Positions 18,001 to 25,129 of a stretch of 64,000 nt of DNA are shown here, piece after piece (the first letter of the stretch is position 1; the number at the start of each line of letters is the position of its first letter). The stretch lies in the NCBI GenBank assembly GCA_023402015.1, contig JAEXCU010000015.1, positions 1 through 64,000 on the forward strand, written 5' to 3'. Under the pieces are notes generated by a model. The model searched no databases and was not told the origin of the DNA. It saw only the letters and a list, made by a program, of their open reading frames with translations. Source of the DNA: Pseudomonadota bacterium. Lineage in GTDB: Bacteria; Pseudomonadota; Alphaproteobacteria; Rs-D84. Position numbers and translations under genes: made by a program.

Positions 18001-18205
18001 AACCATTGGGGCGGTTACAACCGGATTGGCGGGTGGATTCTTGGTTAACAAAATTACCAAGGATATCCAGGATTCCAATCTGGACAGCGCGCAAAAGGCC
18101 GCGTACGAAGAATGGATGAACAATGTTGGTAAACATATTCAGTGTTATATCGGTGGGGACGAGGCCGGTGAATATGGCGACATAATCACAACCAGCATTG
18201 AATAA
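15095..18205 (+). CDS. Large Cys-rich secreted protein (paralogue 1)
   Basis: A 1036-aa protein with signal peptide (MSLLKKTFGFIAIMGVLPAASA). The N-terminal half carries repeated Cys units of the form C....TSCM/L....C...FE.CTT....Q...C.STL..C (about residues 65-110 and again 165-205), i.e. an internal tandem duplication. A hydrophobic Gly-rich segment (TWLTTLGALGGTVGGAYLGSGI, about 809-830) and a second (TIGAVTTGLAGGFLVNKI, about 968-985) lie near the C-terminus and could insert in a membrane. The motif C.D.Y..CM also occurs in the proteins at 42394 and 46218. Not recognised; probably a surface or envelope protein of this lineage. Confidence 0.7.
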   Translation: MSLLKKTFGFIAIMGVLPAASALTSRLGYVGNASTRMPTMTTYITNPTATVATTSALLANAECIDAYTSCMKGADVCGPDFEECTTKVLFHGKMPQCISTLAQCNTAGITSLFGIGTTTSLGAVATKNSYGEITDYTYPTDGSVLGQMISGAAISNRLDTSSCIKKYTSCLKRSTNCGNDFELCTTNQEFKRQMVNCASTLALCDSEGKIELFGSVNTTTTPAASSRIGEMISEGAALAAINSVSTCYKVVDQCILTACAENPYKCMENSSQATVDLAQTIASGTEGTGTEIITDTITNSAIAGYIRNSCRDVIGANKYCYATFVGNGAMPTAAQLRDEDNQDEVFDEAYGARMNSAMKAKISELVDKFDTKAKEKCTETIRECAMRVCGGGSGAACYSQVYGNKDKSINNSVSWNEIKTGCAAIVNTDANCKYAAANPNASGPYSYAYINNDAFDTLFPEYEEGGMDPIGVVAALNANLANSYSDAAIAQMKRQCQAVATSCVKSMCGNDYMNCYRNRTDIYSNLTDTGNMSFDKSMNKVGGVLDYTIVLGLCLDTVKNAAVCEEHLAIEQNKLKLANAASSASSWGDAGSVRTGWIDAGKATTVAAETEQVAAVDENGNQLCSAKDGSQGVCYSVDANGNIYDQPVYISYTTYIQSQAASSLFKDLIYDLEKEAQAKYNAKLTKEQNMCMSANSGGVMGKKDMGSTYMWAKLKSQKVPANYSVNGLKPNQFVASNDLYGSFCRIRITLQSDDKRIQEAIRNGSDWSTAYFAVGDTFTCGSWIPSSALEEIANAVADKATEGQEASQKRTRTWLTTLGALGGTVGGAYLGSGIQNGTVFGGLTGLGDGGKKNNNAKSAVQNCIDYAEQAPKESDFEQMRTYANAAIERAKAAGVSVSSSVNDAVNNLSKVSAGDNDNTEYDIGGVKKKKSDLVSAAKTAMGTLKTACELKKDDSGQTKKGKNNAWVGSTIGAVTTGLAGGFLVNKITKDIQDSNLDSAQKAAYEEWMNNVGKHIQCYIGGDEAGEYGDIITTSIE

Positions 18206-18220
18206 CCAATAAAAAATAAA

Positions 18221-18245
18221 ATGCCCCAAACGGGGCATTTTTTTA
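18221..18245 (+). terminator. Terminator after the 1036-aa gene
   Basis: Hairpin ATGCCCC/GGGGCAT followed by a T-run. Confidence 0.85.
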
Positions 18246-18309
18246 TTTCTGTGCGCGCCAAACGTCCAACAATTCCATATTCACCCCATGGTCGGCAATA
18301 ATGTGCGTG

Positions 18310-20085
18310 TTAACGTGTGCGTATTTTATTATTTAAAAAATCTATTTTTGCGCGAATTCGGGCATGATGTGGAATATTGTCCACCAATCGCGCAGAAATA
18401 AATTCTGTGGCGGCGGCAATTTGTGGGGCGGTGTATTTTCGTAAAACAATACTTAAATCATCCCAGCCCTGATAAATTACCGTGTTAACAATTTTCGTCA
18501 TATATGAATGTGACCAGTGTTGATAATTTATTCGTATTGCCCCACAATCTGTCAGTGTGTTTCCATTGCAATTACCGCCACTTTCAAAATCAAACATTTG
18601 ATATCGTTTAAAACAACCATACGGGTCGCGTGGTGTCGCAGATTGGGTTCCGTCTGAATATGGATAAATCAGATATTTTTCACCACGCTGGTGGCTGATA
18701 CCGGCGGTGGCCATTTTACGAAAATGTATTTTACCGTGGTATTTTTTTCCACCCACCAAGAACGAATTTTGCAATTCTGTGTCATGTGCCCATGATTTTA
18801 AATAACCTGTGCCGCGGTCGCAGTGATAAATTTTCCATACGTAATCCGGCGCGCCGGGGACGATGATACGATATGCCTTGGTAAAATTCCCGGAACCCAA
18901 ATACCCAATTTTTACCGGTTGCTTTATCAATTTTTGGATGTTTGTCGCCAATGTTTTTAACTCGCCCTGGAACATTTCCGCAATTTCATTGCGATTGTCG
19001 GGCGAATACATCCGCGTCGTGGCATTGCGAAAATATTCGTGCAGTTTTTTTGTTATTGCACCGCGTTGTGATTTTGGTACGGTGCGCAGCCAGTCATACG
19101 GAAATGCACCGGGATTTTTATAGTTCGCCGCAACAATTGCATACATATAATCGTTGTTAATCGGTTTATGTTTCAGCAATTTTGTACACGACCCAAATTC
19201 ATTCGCCGTCGCATTTGTTATTGGCATAACAATCCGGGCCAGTTCGCCCAGGGACAATTGGGTTAATTCCCATGGTGTGGTGCAGATATTATATTTCTTT
19301 AAATATGCCTTTATTCCCGAAACAAACATTGGAATTTGTTCGCAATATTGTGCCATTTGGCGCCGCACGGCGGGCGATATTGTCTTGGCCCCAGATAATG
19401 AACATTGCGCCGCATCAGATAAAACTTGTTCTATGTCCGATTGTGATATTGTGGATGTTCCGCGAATATTTTGTATCCACAATTCGCGCCGAAAATTAAA
19501 CAGTAATGCGCCCCGACGGGCACTGTCCATTGCGGTTTGCGGGGTGGATTCCACATATGTGTGGTTGTGGAATTGAATGCCCGTATAATTGCGACCACAA
19601 ATGCCGTTTTCGTTAAACTTTAATGATACCAGGTTTAATATTTTAATCCCTGCAATACTTCGGCGCCCCAGTTCATGATAATGTTTTCCGCGATATTGAC
19701 TTACCGGATAAATTTGCGGCATGCCGTCCGCACCACACCGAATAATTGTGGTCAGATTTGGTCCGACACCCGGCATAAATGGCAAAATCTGATGCCAAGC
19801 AGACGGTATTTGCAATGTACGTATATTTGGGCACATGGAAAATGCAGAATTTTTTATGGTGGTCAGCCCACGCCCCAGGCACAGTGTGTCTAGGTCCGGG
19901 TTATTACAAAATATATCGCCATTGATTTTATTCATAGAATCTGGCAAATACACCGCGCGCAATCCCGGCAATGCATTCCCCACGCCGTCTGCAATGTGTT
20001 TTATGCCGTCGGGAATGCGCAAAGTACCACGCGCATCTAAATCTGTTTCATTTACGGATAAAAGTGTGTCGCCGTTAATAATCAT
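18310..20085 (-). CDS. LRR (BspA-like) plus kinase-like-fold protein, effector candidate
   Basis: A 591-aa protein without signal peptide. The N-terminal third (about 15-110) holds BspA/LRR_5-type repeats (LRIPDGIKHIADGVGNALPG, LCLGRGLTTIKNSAFSMCPN). The C-terminal third looks kinase-like: glycine loop GYLGSGNFTKAYR (about 394-406), strand-3 lysine in YVWKIY (about 415-420), a DFESGGN segment (about 499-505) where a catalytic loop would be, and TDCGAI (about 512-517) in the place of DFG. These assignments are by eye. A TTGACA box lies about 30 nt upstream. LRR plus kinase architecture is typical of proteins acting on host or target cells. A TTG at 20103 is an alternative start. Confidence 0.6.
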   Translation of the reverse strand: MIINGDTLLSVNETDLDARGTLRIPDGIKHIADGVGNALPGLRAVYLPDSMNKINGDIFCNNPDLDTLCLGRGLTTIKNSAFSMCPNIRTLQIPSAWHQILPFMPGVGPNLTTIIRCGADGMPQIYPVSQYRGKHYHELGRRSIAGIKILNLVSLKFNENGICGRNYTGIQFHNHTYVESTPQTAMDSARRGALLFNFRRELWIQNIRGTSTISQSDIEQVLSDAAQCSLSGAKTISPAVRRQMAQYCEQIPMFVSGIKAYLKKYNICTTPWELTQLSLGELARIVMPITNATANEFGSCTKLLKHKPINNDYMYAIVAANYKNPGAFPYDWLRTVPKSQRGAITKKLHEYFRNATTRMYSPDNRNEIAEMFQGELKTLATNIQKLIKQPVKIGYLGSGNFTKAYRIIVPGAPDYVWKIYHCDRGTGYLKSWAHDTELQNSFLVGGKKYHGKIHFRKMATAGISHQRGEKYLIYPYSDGTQSATPRDPYGCFKRYQMFDFESGGNCNGNTLTDCGAIRINYQHWSHSYMTKIVNTVIYQGWDDLSIVLRKYTAPQIAAATEFISARLVDNIPHHARIRAKIDFLNNKIRTR

Positions 20086-20214
20086 ACCTGTATAATTGCA
20101 CAAATCGTTGTTTTGTCAATAAATTATAGGTGCGCGAAATCAAAAATTATTGCGCGATGATTTTTATCTTTCCAGTGGACAATTTTTATGTTAAAATTGT
20201 ACCTAAGAGAGAAT

Positions 20215-22173
20215 ATGAAACATCTGGCCAGATTTTTATTATTTGCGATTGCATTGGTGTCTGCGGACGGCTTTGCGTCGCCTGTTCCATCCACATTGGG
20301 CAGTAATTTAACCGCATACAACGGCGGGTCCGGCGCAACCAACAATAACAATTGGAATACATTAATGAACAACCGCACTGGCGGCGCAAACGCGCCCACG
20401 GCGGATTTTGGTAATTGTAATGCATTAATTTTGCGGTGCGCACAACCAAAATGTGCAACCGGTGGATGTACCAGTATGGATGTTGCGCGCCCAATCGTTT
20501 CCGGTTGCGTACAATCCAATGAAACATGCAAACAATATGGTAATGATTTAATAGAATATATTTCTGCGCAATTGGTGGCCAGTTCAACGGCCAAGGCCAA
20601 TGCCCAGAACGCCGCCGCGCAAAATGCGGCCGCCCAGGCCGCGGCCCAACAAAGCGCCCAGCAATTGCAACAAATGCAGGCCCAGATGCAGCAAATGCAA
20701 TCACAGATGGCCCAGCAAAACGCCGAAACCGTTGCCCAGTTGCAAAGCGCACTGGAAGAACAAAAACAATTAACGGCCCAGGCCATTGCCGATGCAAACA
20801 CCGTGGCCCAGCAGACGGCGGGTGCCCAAGATATTGCCGCAACGGCAATTGACGGATTAACGGGCGCACAAACATCGGCGGCGGCATCTGGGGTGTCGGC
20901 CGATGTTTTGGCACGTGAACAAATTTCCGGCCAAATATTGTCCAAATTGGAAAATGCCCAAACGGCATTAAAGACATTGCAGGCCGCAATGAACAACACG
21001 TTTGAATATGCGGGTTGTGATAAAAATGGTGATAACTGCGCCGGGCCAAAGCGGGTGAAAGCGTTTAAAAACCGTGCGATGCAGTTCTTTGAACCATATA
21101 ACGATGTGTTGGATGAATTATATGATGCATTAATAATGGCCCAATCATTGGGTGTTGATATTACGGATATTTACATGATGCTGAACGGAACATGCAACGC
21201 ATGGGCCCAGTATTTATGTGGTCCCGGCCAGGTTATGCATTACACAACGGCCAATTGCAAAAATGGTCGCAGTGTGCCCGAGGCCGTACCGTCATCATAC
21301 ACAGCCGAACAAAGAAGGAGTTTTGGAACCGTTCGCGGTGGTGCCCGTTGTGAAATCGGCCAGGTTGTACCAATGAGCGACGGTGGATGCCAGTTGGCCA
21401 AAATGTTAACCAGTGATGAAGAGGTTCGTCGTGATTGGTTGTACCCCGACGAAGGTACCCAACCGGGTGTAGAGGTTCGTGTTGGTTGCGCGTCCGAGGC
21501 ATTGGAAAATTCCGCATTATTCCGCAACCGTAAAAAACAGGCAACAATTGACATTGAAACATTGCAACGCATTATTGAACAGGATGCGCCCGCCGTATAT
21601 GGCACCAGCAGACTCAGCAACGGCACAAAACCCAATCCAGATGGGGTAAAATTCTGCGCGGTAAATGCGGACAGCCTGCAAGAATTACAAAAATCGGTCA
21701 GTTTAAAACAATTGCCCAAGAAAGTCTGTGTGAATGATGATTATTTAAAAAGAACATGGGAAAACAATGGTGCGATTACGATTGCAACGGCATCGGGCAC
21801 AACATCGTCATCACAATCAACATCATCCGGTTTGGCAATTTTGGATTGCACCAGTTCATTATGGAAAAATTCTGATGAATGCAAATGTCGCGTTTCTGGT
21901 GGCAGTTGGTGGGGTACGGGATGTTCATGTCCACAGTTTTATAAACTTGTTAATAACGAATGCCAGTTCCAATTGGGCAGTAATTATAATTTTGGAACCA
22001 GTGATAGTTTAAATTCAATGACGTCTGGTGTACCAAAAAACGTTGACTTTATGCAACAGACTTGTGAACAAAAGAATGGCACGTATCGTGATGGTAAATG
22101 TTATTGCGGTGAGAACGTAATGACAATTGGAACATGTGAATTTCAAGGATTAAAAAAAGTCATAAGATTATAA
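20215..22173 (+). CDS. Secreted coiled-coil Cys-rich protein
   Basis: A 652-aa protein with signal peptide (MKHLARFLLFAIALVSADGFA). A Gln/Ala-rich coiled coil spans about residues 120-240 (AAQQSAQQLQQMQAQMQQ). A domain of paired Cys follows (YAGCDKNGDNCAGPK, GTCNAWAQYLCGPG), then a C-terminal tail of EGF-like Cys spacing (CKCRVSG..GCSCPQ..NECQF). The start at 20215 has a purine-rich site (AAGAGAGAA); an ORF start at 20188 is upstream of it. The coiled coil suggests oligomerisation on the envelope. Not recognised as a named family. The next gene follows after 8 nt. Confidence 0.65.
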   Translation: MKHLARFLLFAIALVSADGFASPVPSTLGSNLTAYNGGSGATNNNNWNTLMNNRTGGANAPTADFGNCNALILRCAQPKCATGGCTSMDVARPIVSGCVQSNETCKQYGNDLIEYISAQLVASSTAKANAQNAAAQNAAAQAAAQQSAQQLQQMQAQMQQMQSQMAQQNAETVAQLQSALEEQKQLTAQAIADANTVAQQTAGAQDIAATAIDGLTGAQTSAAASGVSADVLAREQISGQILSKLENAQTALKTLQAAMNNTFEYAGCDKNGDNCAGPKRVKAFKNRAMQFFEPYNDVLDELYDALIMAQSLGVDITDIYMMLNGTCNAWAQYLCGPGQVMHYTTANCKNGRSVPEAVPSSYTAEQRRSFGTVRGGARCEIGQVVPMSDGGCQLAKMLTSDEEVRRDWLYPDEGTQPGVEVRVGCASEALENSALFRNRKKQATIDIETLQRIIEQDAPAVYGTSRLSNGTKPNPDGVKFCAVNADSLQELQKSVSLKQLPKKVCVNDDYLKRTWENNGAITIATASGTTSSSQSTSSGLAILDCTSSLWKNSDECKCRVSGGSWWGTGCSCPQFYKLVNNECQFQLGSNYNFGTSDSLNSMTSGVPKNVDFMQQTCEQKNGTYRDGKCYCGENVMTIGTCEFQGLKKVIRL

Positions 22174-22181
22174 AAATAATA

Positions 22182-22949
22182 ATGAATAAAAAAAATAAAA
22201 TCTTTGCTGGAATTTACACAATCACAAAACAAATGCGATTTGCATTTTTCGTTATTTGTTTGTGTGCGGTATCGGGTAATGTTTATGCGGCGGATAATGG
22301 TTGTATGGATGAAGATAATGACCGCATAACACCGGAATTGGCGTTATGCAGCACCCATGTTTTTAATATCGGCGATGTCAGCAATCCGGCCAATGATAAC
22401 GACAAACAATTAATGCGCGACGTTGTTGCGTTAAAGACAACCGTCATGACGCAACAGATGAAAAAGCAATATGATTATCTTGAGGCCACAATTCGTCGCT
22501 TTAAGACCCAGTTGGAAAAGGCGATTCTGACCACCAAATTACAGGCCGCGGGTGCCACGGATGATAATTCCGGTGGCGGGGCCAGTGCATCGCGCGATAA
22601 AAATGTTGTTTTAATTGGCGCAGAAAATTGCATGCTGAAAAGTTCTACGTCCGCGGGTCTGACATGTATCCAAAGTAATATTCGTATTGTTTTACAGGCC
22701 GTCAGTGCCGGCAACGTAGGCGAGGCATATCGTCAATTGCAAAAAGATTTGGGCTTTGCCAACAGTTATGGCGTTAAATGCGGTGGCAATCAATGCGATA
22801 CATATGAAAAATGCAAAGATTTACGCGCCAACCGCGAAAAAGTAAACGATTGCGCATATCAGTTGAATATTGCCGTTATGCAAAAGATAGAAGAGGCATC
22901 GCGCCAGCAACAAAATAATCGCCAGAATGGCAATAACATGTTTCAGTAA
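22182..22949 (+). CDS. Secreted protein of unknown function
   Basis: A 255-aa protein with a signal-type hydrophobic segment (MRFAFFVICLCAVSGNVYA, from about residue 18; the true start may be that Met). A helical middle (VALKTTVMTQQMKKQYDYLEA) precedes Cys-containing segments (AENCMLK, LTCIQSN, VKCGGNQCDTYEKCKDL). It sits in an operon with the 652-aa gene and shares its composition, so the two products may act together outside the membrane. No family recognised. Confidence 0.6.
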   Translation: MNKKNKIFAGIYTITKQMRFAFFVICLCAVSGNVYAADNGCMDEDNDRITPELALCSTHVFNIGDVSNPANDNDKQLMRDVVALKTTVMTQQMKKQYDYLEATIRRFKTQLEKAILTTKLQAAGATDDNSGGGASASRDKNVVLIGAENCMLKSSTSAGLTCIQSNIRIVLQAVSAGNVGEAYRQLQKDLGFANSYGVKCGGNQCDTYEKCKDLRANREKVNDCAYQLNIAVMQKIEEASRQQQNNRQNGNNMFQ

Positions 22950-22970
22950 TACACAGAATAATCAGGTGTC

Positions 22971-22999
22971 AAAATCCCCGCCATACGCGGGGATTTTTT
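22971..22999 (+). terminator. Terminator after 22182-22949
   Basis: Hairpin AATCCCCGC/GCGGGGATT with T-run. Confidence 0.85.
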
Positions 23000-23022
23000 C
23001 GTGATACGTGAAACGTGATACG
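23000..23022 (+). repeat. Heptamer array (CGTGATA type), 3 units
   Basis: CGTGATA, CGTGAAA, CGTGATA, CG directly after the terminator. It is followed within 12 nt by a TGTCATTGCGAG element. Confidence 0.8.
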
Positions 23023-23033
23023 TTTTCCCCCAT

Positions 23034-23128
23034 TGTCATTGCGAGCCACGATAGTGGCGTGGCAATCAATATATAAAGTTGCAAAGTTCATTAAATGACT
23101 GGATTGCTTCACTACGTTCGCAATGACA
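23034..23128. repeat. Palindromic TGTCATTGCGAG element, full copy
   Basis: Terminal repeats TGTCATTGCGAG and CGCAATGACA, inner GGCAATCAA and TGGATTGC, and an AT-rich centre AAAGTTCATTAAATGA. Confidence 0.85.
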
Positions 23129-23152
23129 ATGTTGGCACGTAAATATCTTCTC

Positions 23153-23247
23153 TGTCATTGCGAGGGACGCCAGTCCCGTGGCAATCCATAAATAAAGCGG
23201 CACAATTCATTAAATAACTGGATTGCTTCACTTCGTTCGCAATGACA
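23153..23247. repeat. Palindromic TGTCATTGCGAG element, full copy
   Basis: Same architecture as the preceding copy; the centre is ATTCATTAAATAA. The left flank AAATATCTTCTC is shared with the half-copy at 24173, suggesting duplication with flanking sequence. Confidence 0.85.
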
Positions 23248-23271
23248 AGGGGGACCAAAACATATCTACTA

Positions 23272-23328
23272 TGTCATTACGGGCGCACATGTCGCGGCCA
23301 CACAAAGTGTGGTCGGACGGCAATCCAG
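23272..23328. repeat. Degenerate half element
   Basis: TGTCATTACGGGCGC ... GGCAATCCAG, a diverged left half containing an internal stem around CCACACAAAGTGTGG. Confidence 0.6.
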
Positions 23329-23379
23329 CCCCGGCAACATTTATACCAGATTTTAATGGAATTGTTTCCGGAATTCGTG

Positions 23380-23385
23380 TATAAT
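23380..23385 (+). promoter_or_regulatory. TATAAT box of C4-like RNA copy 1
   Basis: TATAAT at 23380-23385, with TGGAAT as a -35 candidate 17 nt upstream. Copy 2 has the same TGGAAT-17-TATAAT arrangement. Confidence 0.6.
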
Positions 23386-23391
23386 ATGTCA

Positions 23392-23617
23392 GAATCCATA
23401 GGGATATGGATTCGGGGCCTTCAAAAAGCCTACCTAGTACGGTGCGAAAGTATCGTTATCCGATGTAATTGGTGCCATTCGCACCGTTATATCCCCGCAC
23501 ATAAATGGTCGGGGAGCCATTGGTTATAAAACACGGGCAACCGAAAGACCAATGGGGTCATTACTAGGTGATTTTTTGAACTCCCCGACCGCCCAGGTTC
23601 TCTCCCGGCGGTCTTTT
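23392..23617 (+). ncRNA. C4/P4-CI-like structured antisense RNA, copy 1
   Basis: About 226 nt ending in terminator GACCGCC/GGCGGTC plus T-run. The helices are GGTGCG/CGCACC (23441-23446 with 23480-23485), closing stem GGTCGGGGAG/CTCCCCGACC (23507-23516 with 23581-23590) and, inside it, CCATTGGT/ACCAATGG (23517-23524 with 23548-23555) with the loop phrase TTATAAAACA. The octamer ACCTAGTA (23432-23439) is complementary to TACTAGGT (23562-23569), which would form a pseudoknot across the closing stem. The AAAGACC phrase and the Cys-less layout are those I associate with phage C4 and P4 CI immunity RNAs. The terminator shares GACC with the closing stem, so the two are mutually exclusive. Confidence 0.65.
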
Positions 23618-23690
23618 CATTGGGAAATACGGGCACAACTGAAAGAAACAGAATAACAGAAATACTTCGTTGCCTGATTTCCCAGCCTAT

Positions 23691-23802
23691 GCGGGGTTTG
23701 GTCAGATTCCTAATCAGCAAATTGTTTCTTTTCCTGCCCCGCACTTTTTTTATGGGGACAATTAAATACGGTGCGCAAAACACGACTAAGGTATTTGTCC
23801 CC
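23691..23802 (+). other. Conserved hairpin pair downstream of C4-like RNA copy 1
   Basis: Two helices, GCGGGG/CCCCGC (23691-23696 with 23737-23742) and GGGGACAA/TTGTCCCC (23754-23761 with 23795-23802), recur in order after copy 2. The linking phrase GGTGCGCAA is shared. The position corresponds to the ash/icd-type leader that follows such RNAs in phages, but no intact ORF is visible. Confidence 0.5.
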
Positions 23803-23820
23803 CACCGGGTTATCGCCCAT

Positions 23821-23922
23821 TGTCATTGCCCACCCGATAGTGGCGTGGCAATTCAAAAGTAAAGCACCTAAGTTTATTAATTATCTGGATTGCCACGGTC
23901 GTTGCACTCCCTCGCAATGACA
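23821..23922. repeat. Palindromic TGTCATTGC element, full copy
   Basis: It begins TGTCATTGCCCACC (diverged left tip) and ends CTCGCAATGACA; the centre is AAGTTTATTAATTATC. Confidence 0.8.
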
Positions 23923-23946
23923 AAGATGTGTATGAGTGTTCTTCTC

Positions 23947-24049
23947 TGTCATTGCGAGCCACGATAGTGGCGTGGCAATCCACAAGTAAAGCAACAAAGT
24001 TTATTAATTATCTGGATTGCCACGGTCGTTGCACTCCCTCGCAATGACA
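23947..24049. repeat. Palindromic TGTCATTGCGAG element, full copy
   Basis: TGTCATTGCGAG to CGCAATGACA. Its right half (TGGATTGCCACGGTCGTTGC onward) is identical to that of the preceding copy. Confidence 0.85.
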
Positions 24050-24172
24050 AAGAAAAGGCGCGAAAATTAATTAGAATATATGAAAACAAGCGCAGCGCAG
24101 TTTAAATATGTACCAAGGATACGCGCAGGCACAAAGTGCCCAGCGACAATGGCAGCATGTAAATATCTTCTC

Positions 24173-24209
24173 TGTCATTGCGAGCCACGATAGTGGCGTG
24201 GCAATCTAG
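24173..24209. repeat. Left half of the TGTCATTGCGAG element
   Basis: TGTCATTGCGAG ... GTGGCAATCTAG without a right half. Between 24050 and 24172 I see no gene or further structure. Confidence 0.7.
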
Positions 24210-24251
24210 AAAAATGTTTCATTGGGGGCGCTGGGTTTGCAAACCGTGGAA

Positions 24252-24908
24252 TTATGGTTTTATCAATTCGCCACCTTCGATAATTTCACCACCACCGATT
24301 CCGCCACCCAGGATACTGTATTTGCAATCGTCTGTTAATTGGTATGTGCCCGTGTCATCAGAATATTCGCATGTCTTGCCCAACATGTCAGGTTTGGCGA
24401 CCTGATAACAATCTGTTATGCCGTTCGCACCATAATTTAAACTGGCCGAACCGCAATTTTTAAATTCAAATGTATCCGGGTCATAAACCCCGCTGTCGGT
24501 TTTTGTATTCCCGGGACATGCCACGCATCCATAACCATCGTGATACCAACCACTGCGGCATTTTATTTTTTCACATTCGCATGTTTCTTCATTCAGTGTA
24601 TTTCCCGCCATACACATCATGGCGCCGCAGCCAATGCATTCGCATGTGTCCGGATCTTGGTCGCCCATGCATATGTTGGGGCATACGCATTCCCCATTCT
24701 GATATACTTTTGGGTCTGCGCATTCAAATCCTACGCAATAACTGGAATCATAAACGCATCCGTTCGGCAGGCATCCGCCCGCAGGTGCCGGATTTGCACA
24801 ACGATAACAATCCAAACATTCTGGGTAAATCATCTGGGCGGCATATGAATTTGTGCCCCATGCCATTGCAATTACCGCGGAATATAAACCGACGTTTGTA
24901 TTAGGCAT
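24252..24908 (-). CDS. Cys-rich secreted protein, TGTY-tail family
   Basis: A 218-aa protein with an N-terminal signal segment (LYSAVIAMAWGTNSYAAQ). More than 25 Cys lie in EGF-like spacing (CLDCYRC, CVCPNICMGD, CECIGCGAMMC), then a tail CEYSDDTGTYQLTDDCKYS. The same tail pattern, D(D/T)(T/S)G followed by a Cys near the end, occurs at 34337, 36237 and 36567. Probably a disulphide-rich surface or periplasmic protein. The function is unknown. Confidence 0.65.
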   Translation of the reverse strand: MPNTNVGLYSAVIAMAWGTNSYAAQMIYPECLDCYRCANPAPAGGCLPNGCVYDSSYCVGFECADPKVYQNGECVCPNICMGDQDPDTCECIGCGAMMCMAGNTLNEETCECEKIKCRSGWYHDGYGCVACPGNTKTDSGVYDPDTFEFKNCGSASLNYGANGITDCYQVAKPDMLGKTCEYSDDTGTYQLTDDCKYSILGGGIGGGEIIEGGELIKP

Positions 24909-24926
24909 AAATTCGGAGGATTAAAT

Positions 24927-25085
24927 ATGAGAGTTTCTGGGATTTTTAAACTTTACATAATGCCAATAATAAACGTCCCTTTGGATTCGGCATTGTGTAA
25001 TACTGTGTATGCAATAAATTATATCGTTATGGGCATGTTTATGCAACATTTTTGTTCATTAACGTGCAGAATTTGCCGCATATAA
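24927..25085 (+). CDS. Possible 52-aa peptide
   Basis: A short ORF with a strong ribosome site (GGAGGA, 6 nt before the ATG). Sequence features: a hydrophobic middle (YIVMGMFMQHF) and three Cys at the end (CSLTCRICRI). It is divergent from the Cys-rich gene at 24908 and followed by a terminator hairpin. No family recognised. The ribosome site is the only real support, and chance is possible. Confidence 0.35.
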   Translation: MRVSGIFKLYIMPIINVPLDSALCNTVYAINYIVMGMFMQHFCSLTCRICRI

Positions 25086-25110
25086 CAAACGCCCCGTGTG
25101 GGGCGTTTAA
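25086..25110. terminator. Terminator hairpin between convergent genes
   Basis: AACGCCCC/GGGGCGTT. The T-tract is modest on both strands. It serves the minus gene ending at 25130 and perhaps the small plus ORF. Confidence 0.6.
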
Positions 25111-25129
25111 TTACGTATTATTGCGAACA

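Noticed and set aside
23392..23617. tmRNA, RNase P RNA or 6S RNA as identity of the pseudoknotted RNA
   Set aside because: No tag-encoding frame, tRNA-like end or RNase P core motifs; and three diverged copies would be unusual for these single-copy RNAs.
24060..24172. Short ORF starting ATGAAAACAAGC near 24079
   Set aside because: It lacks a ribosome site and ends inside a palindromic repeat half.
23034..24209. CRISPR array
   Set aside because: The repeats are long, palindromic and irregularly spaced, without uniform spacers or cas genes.
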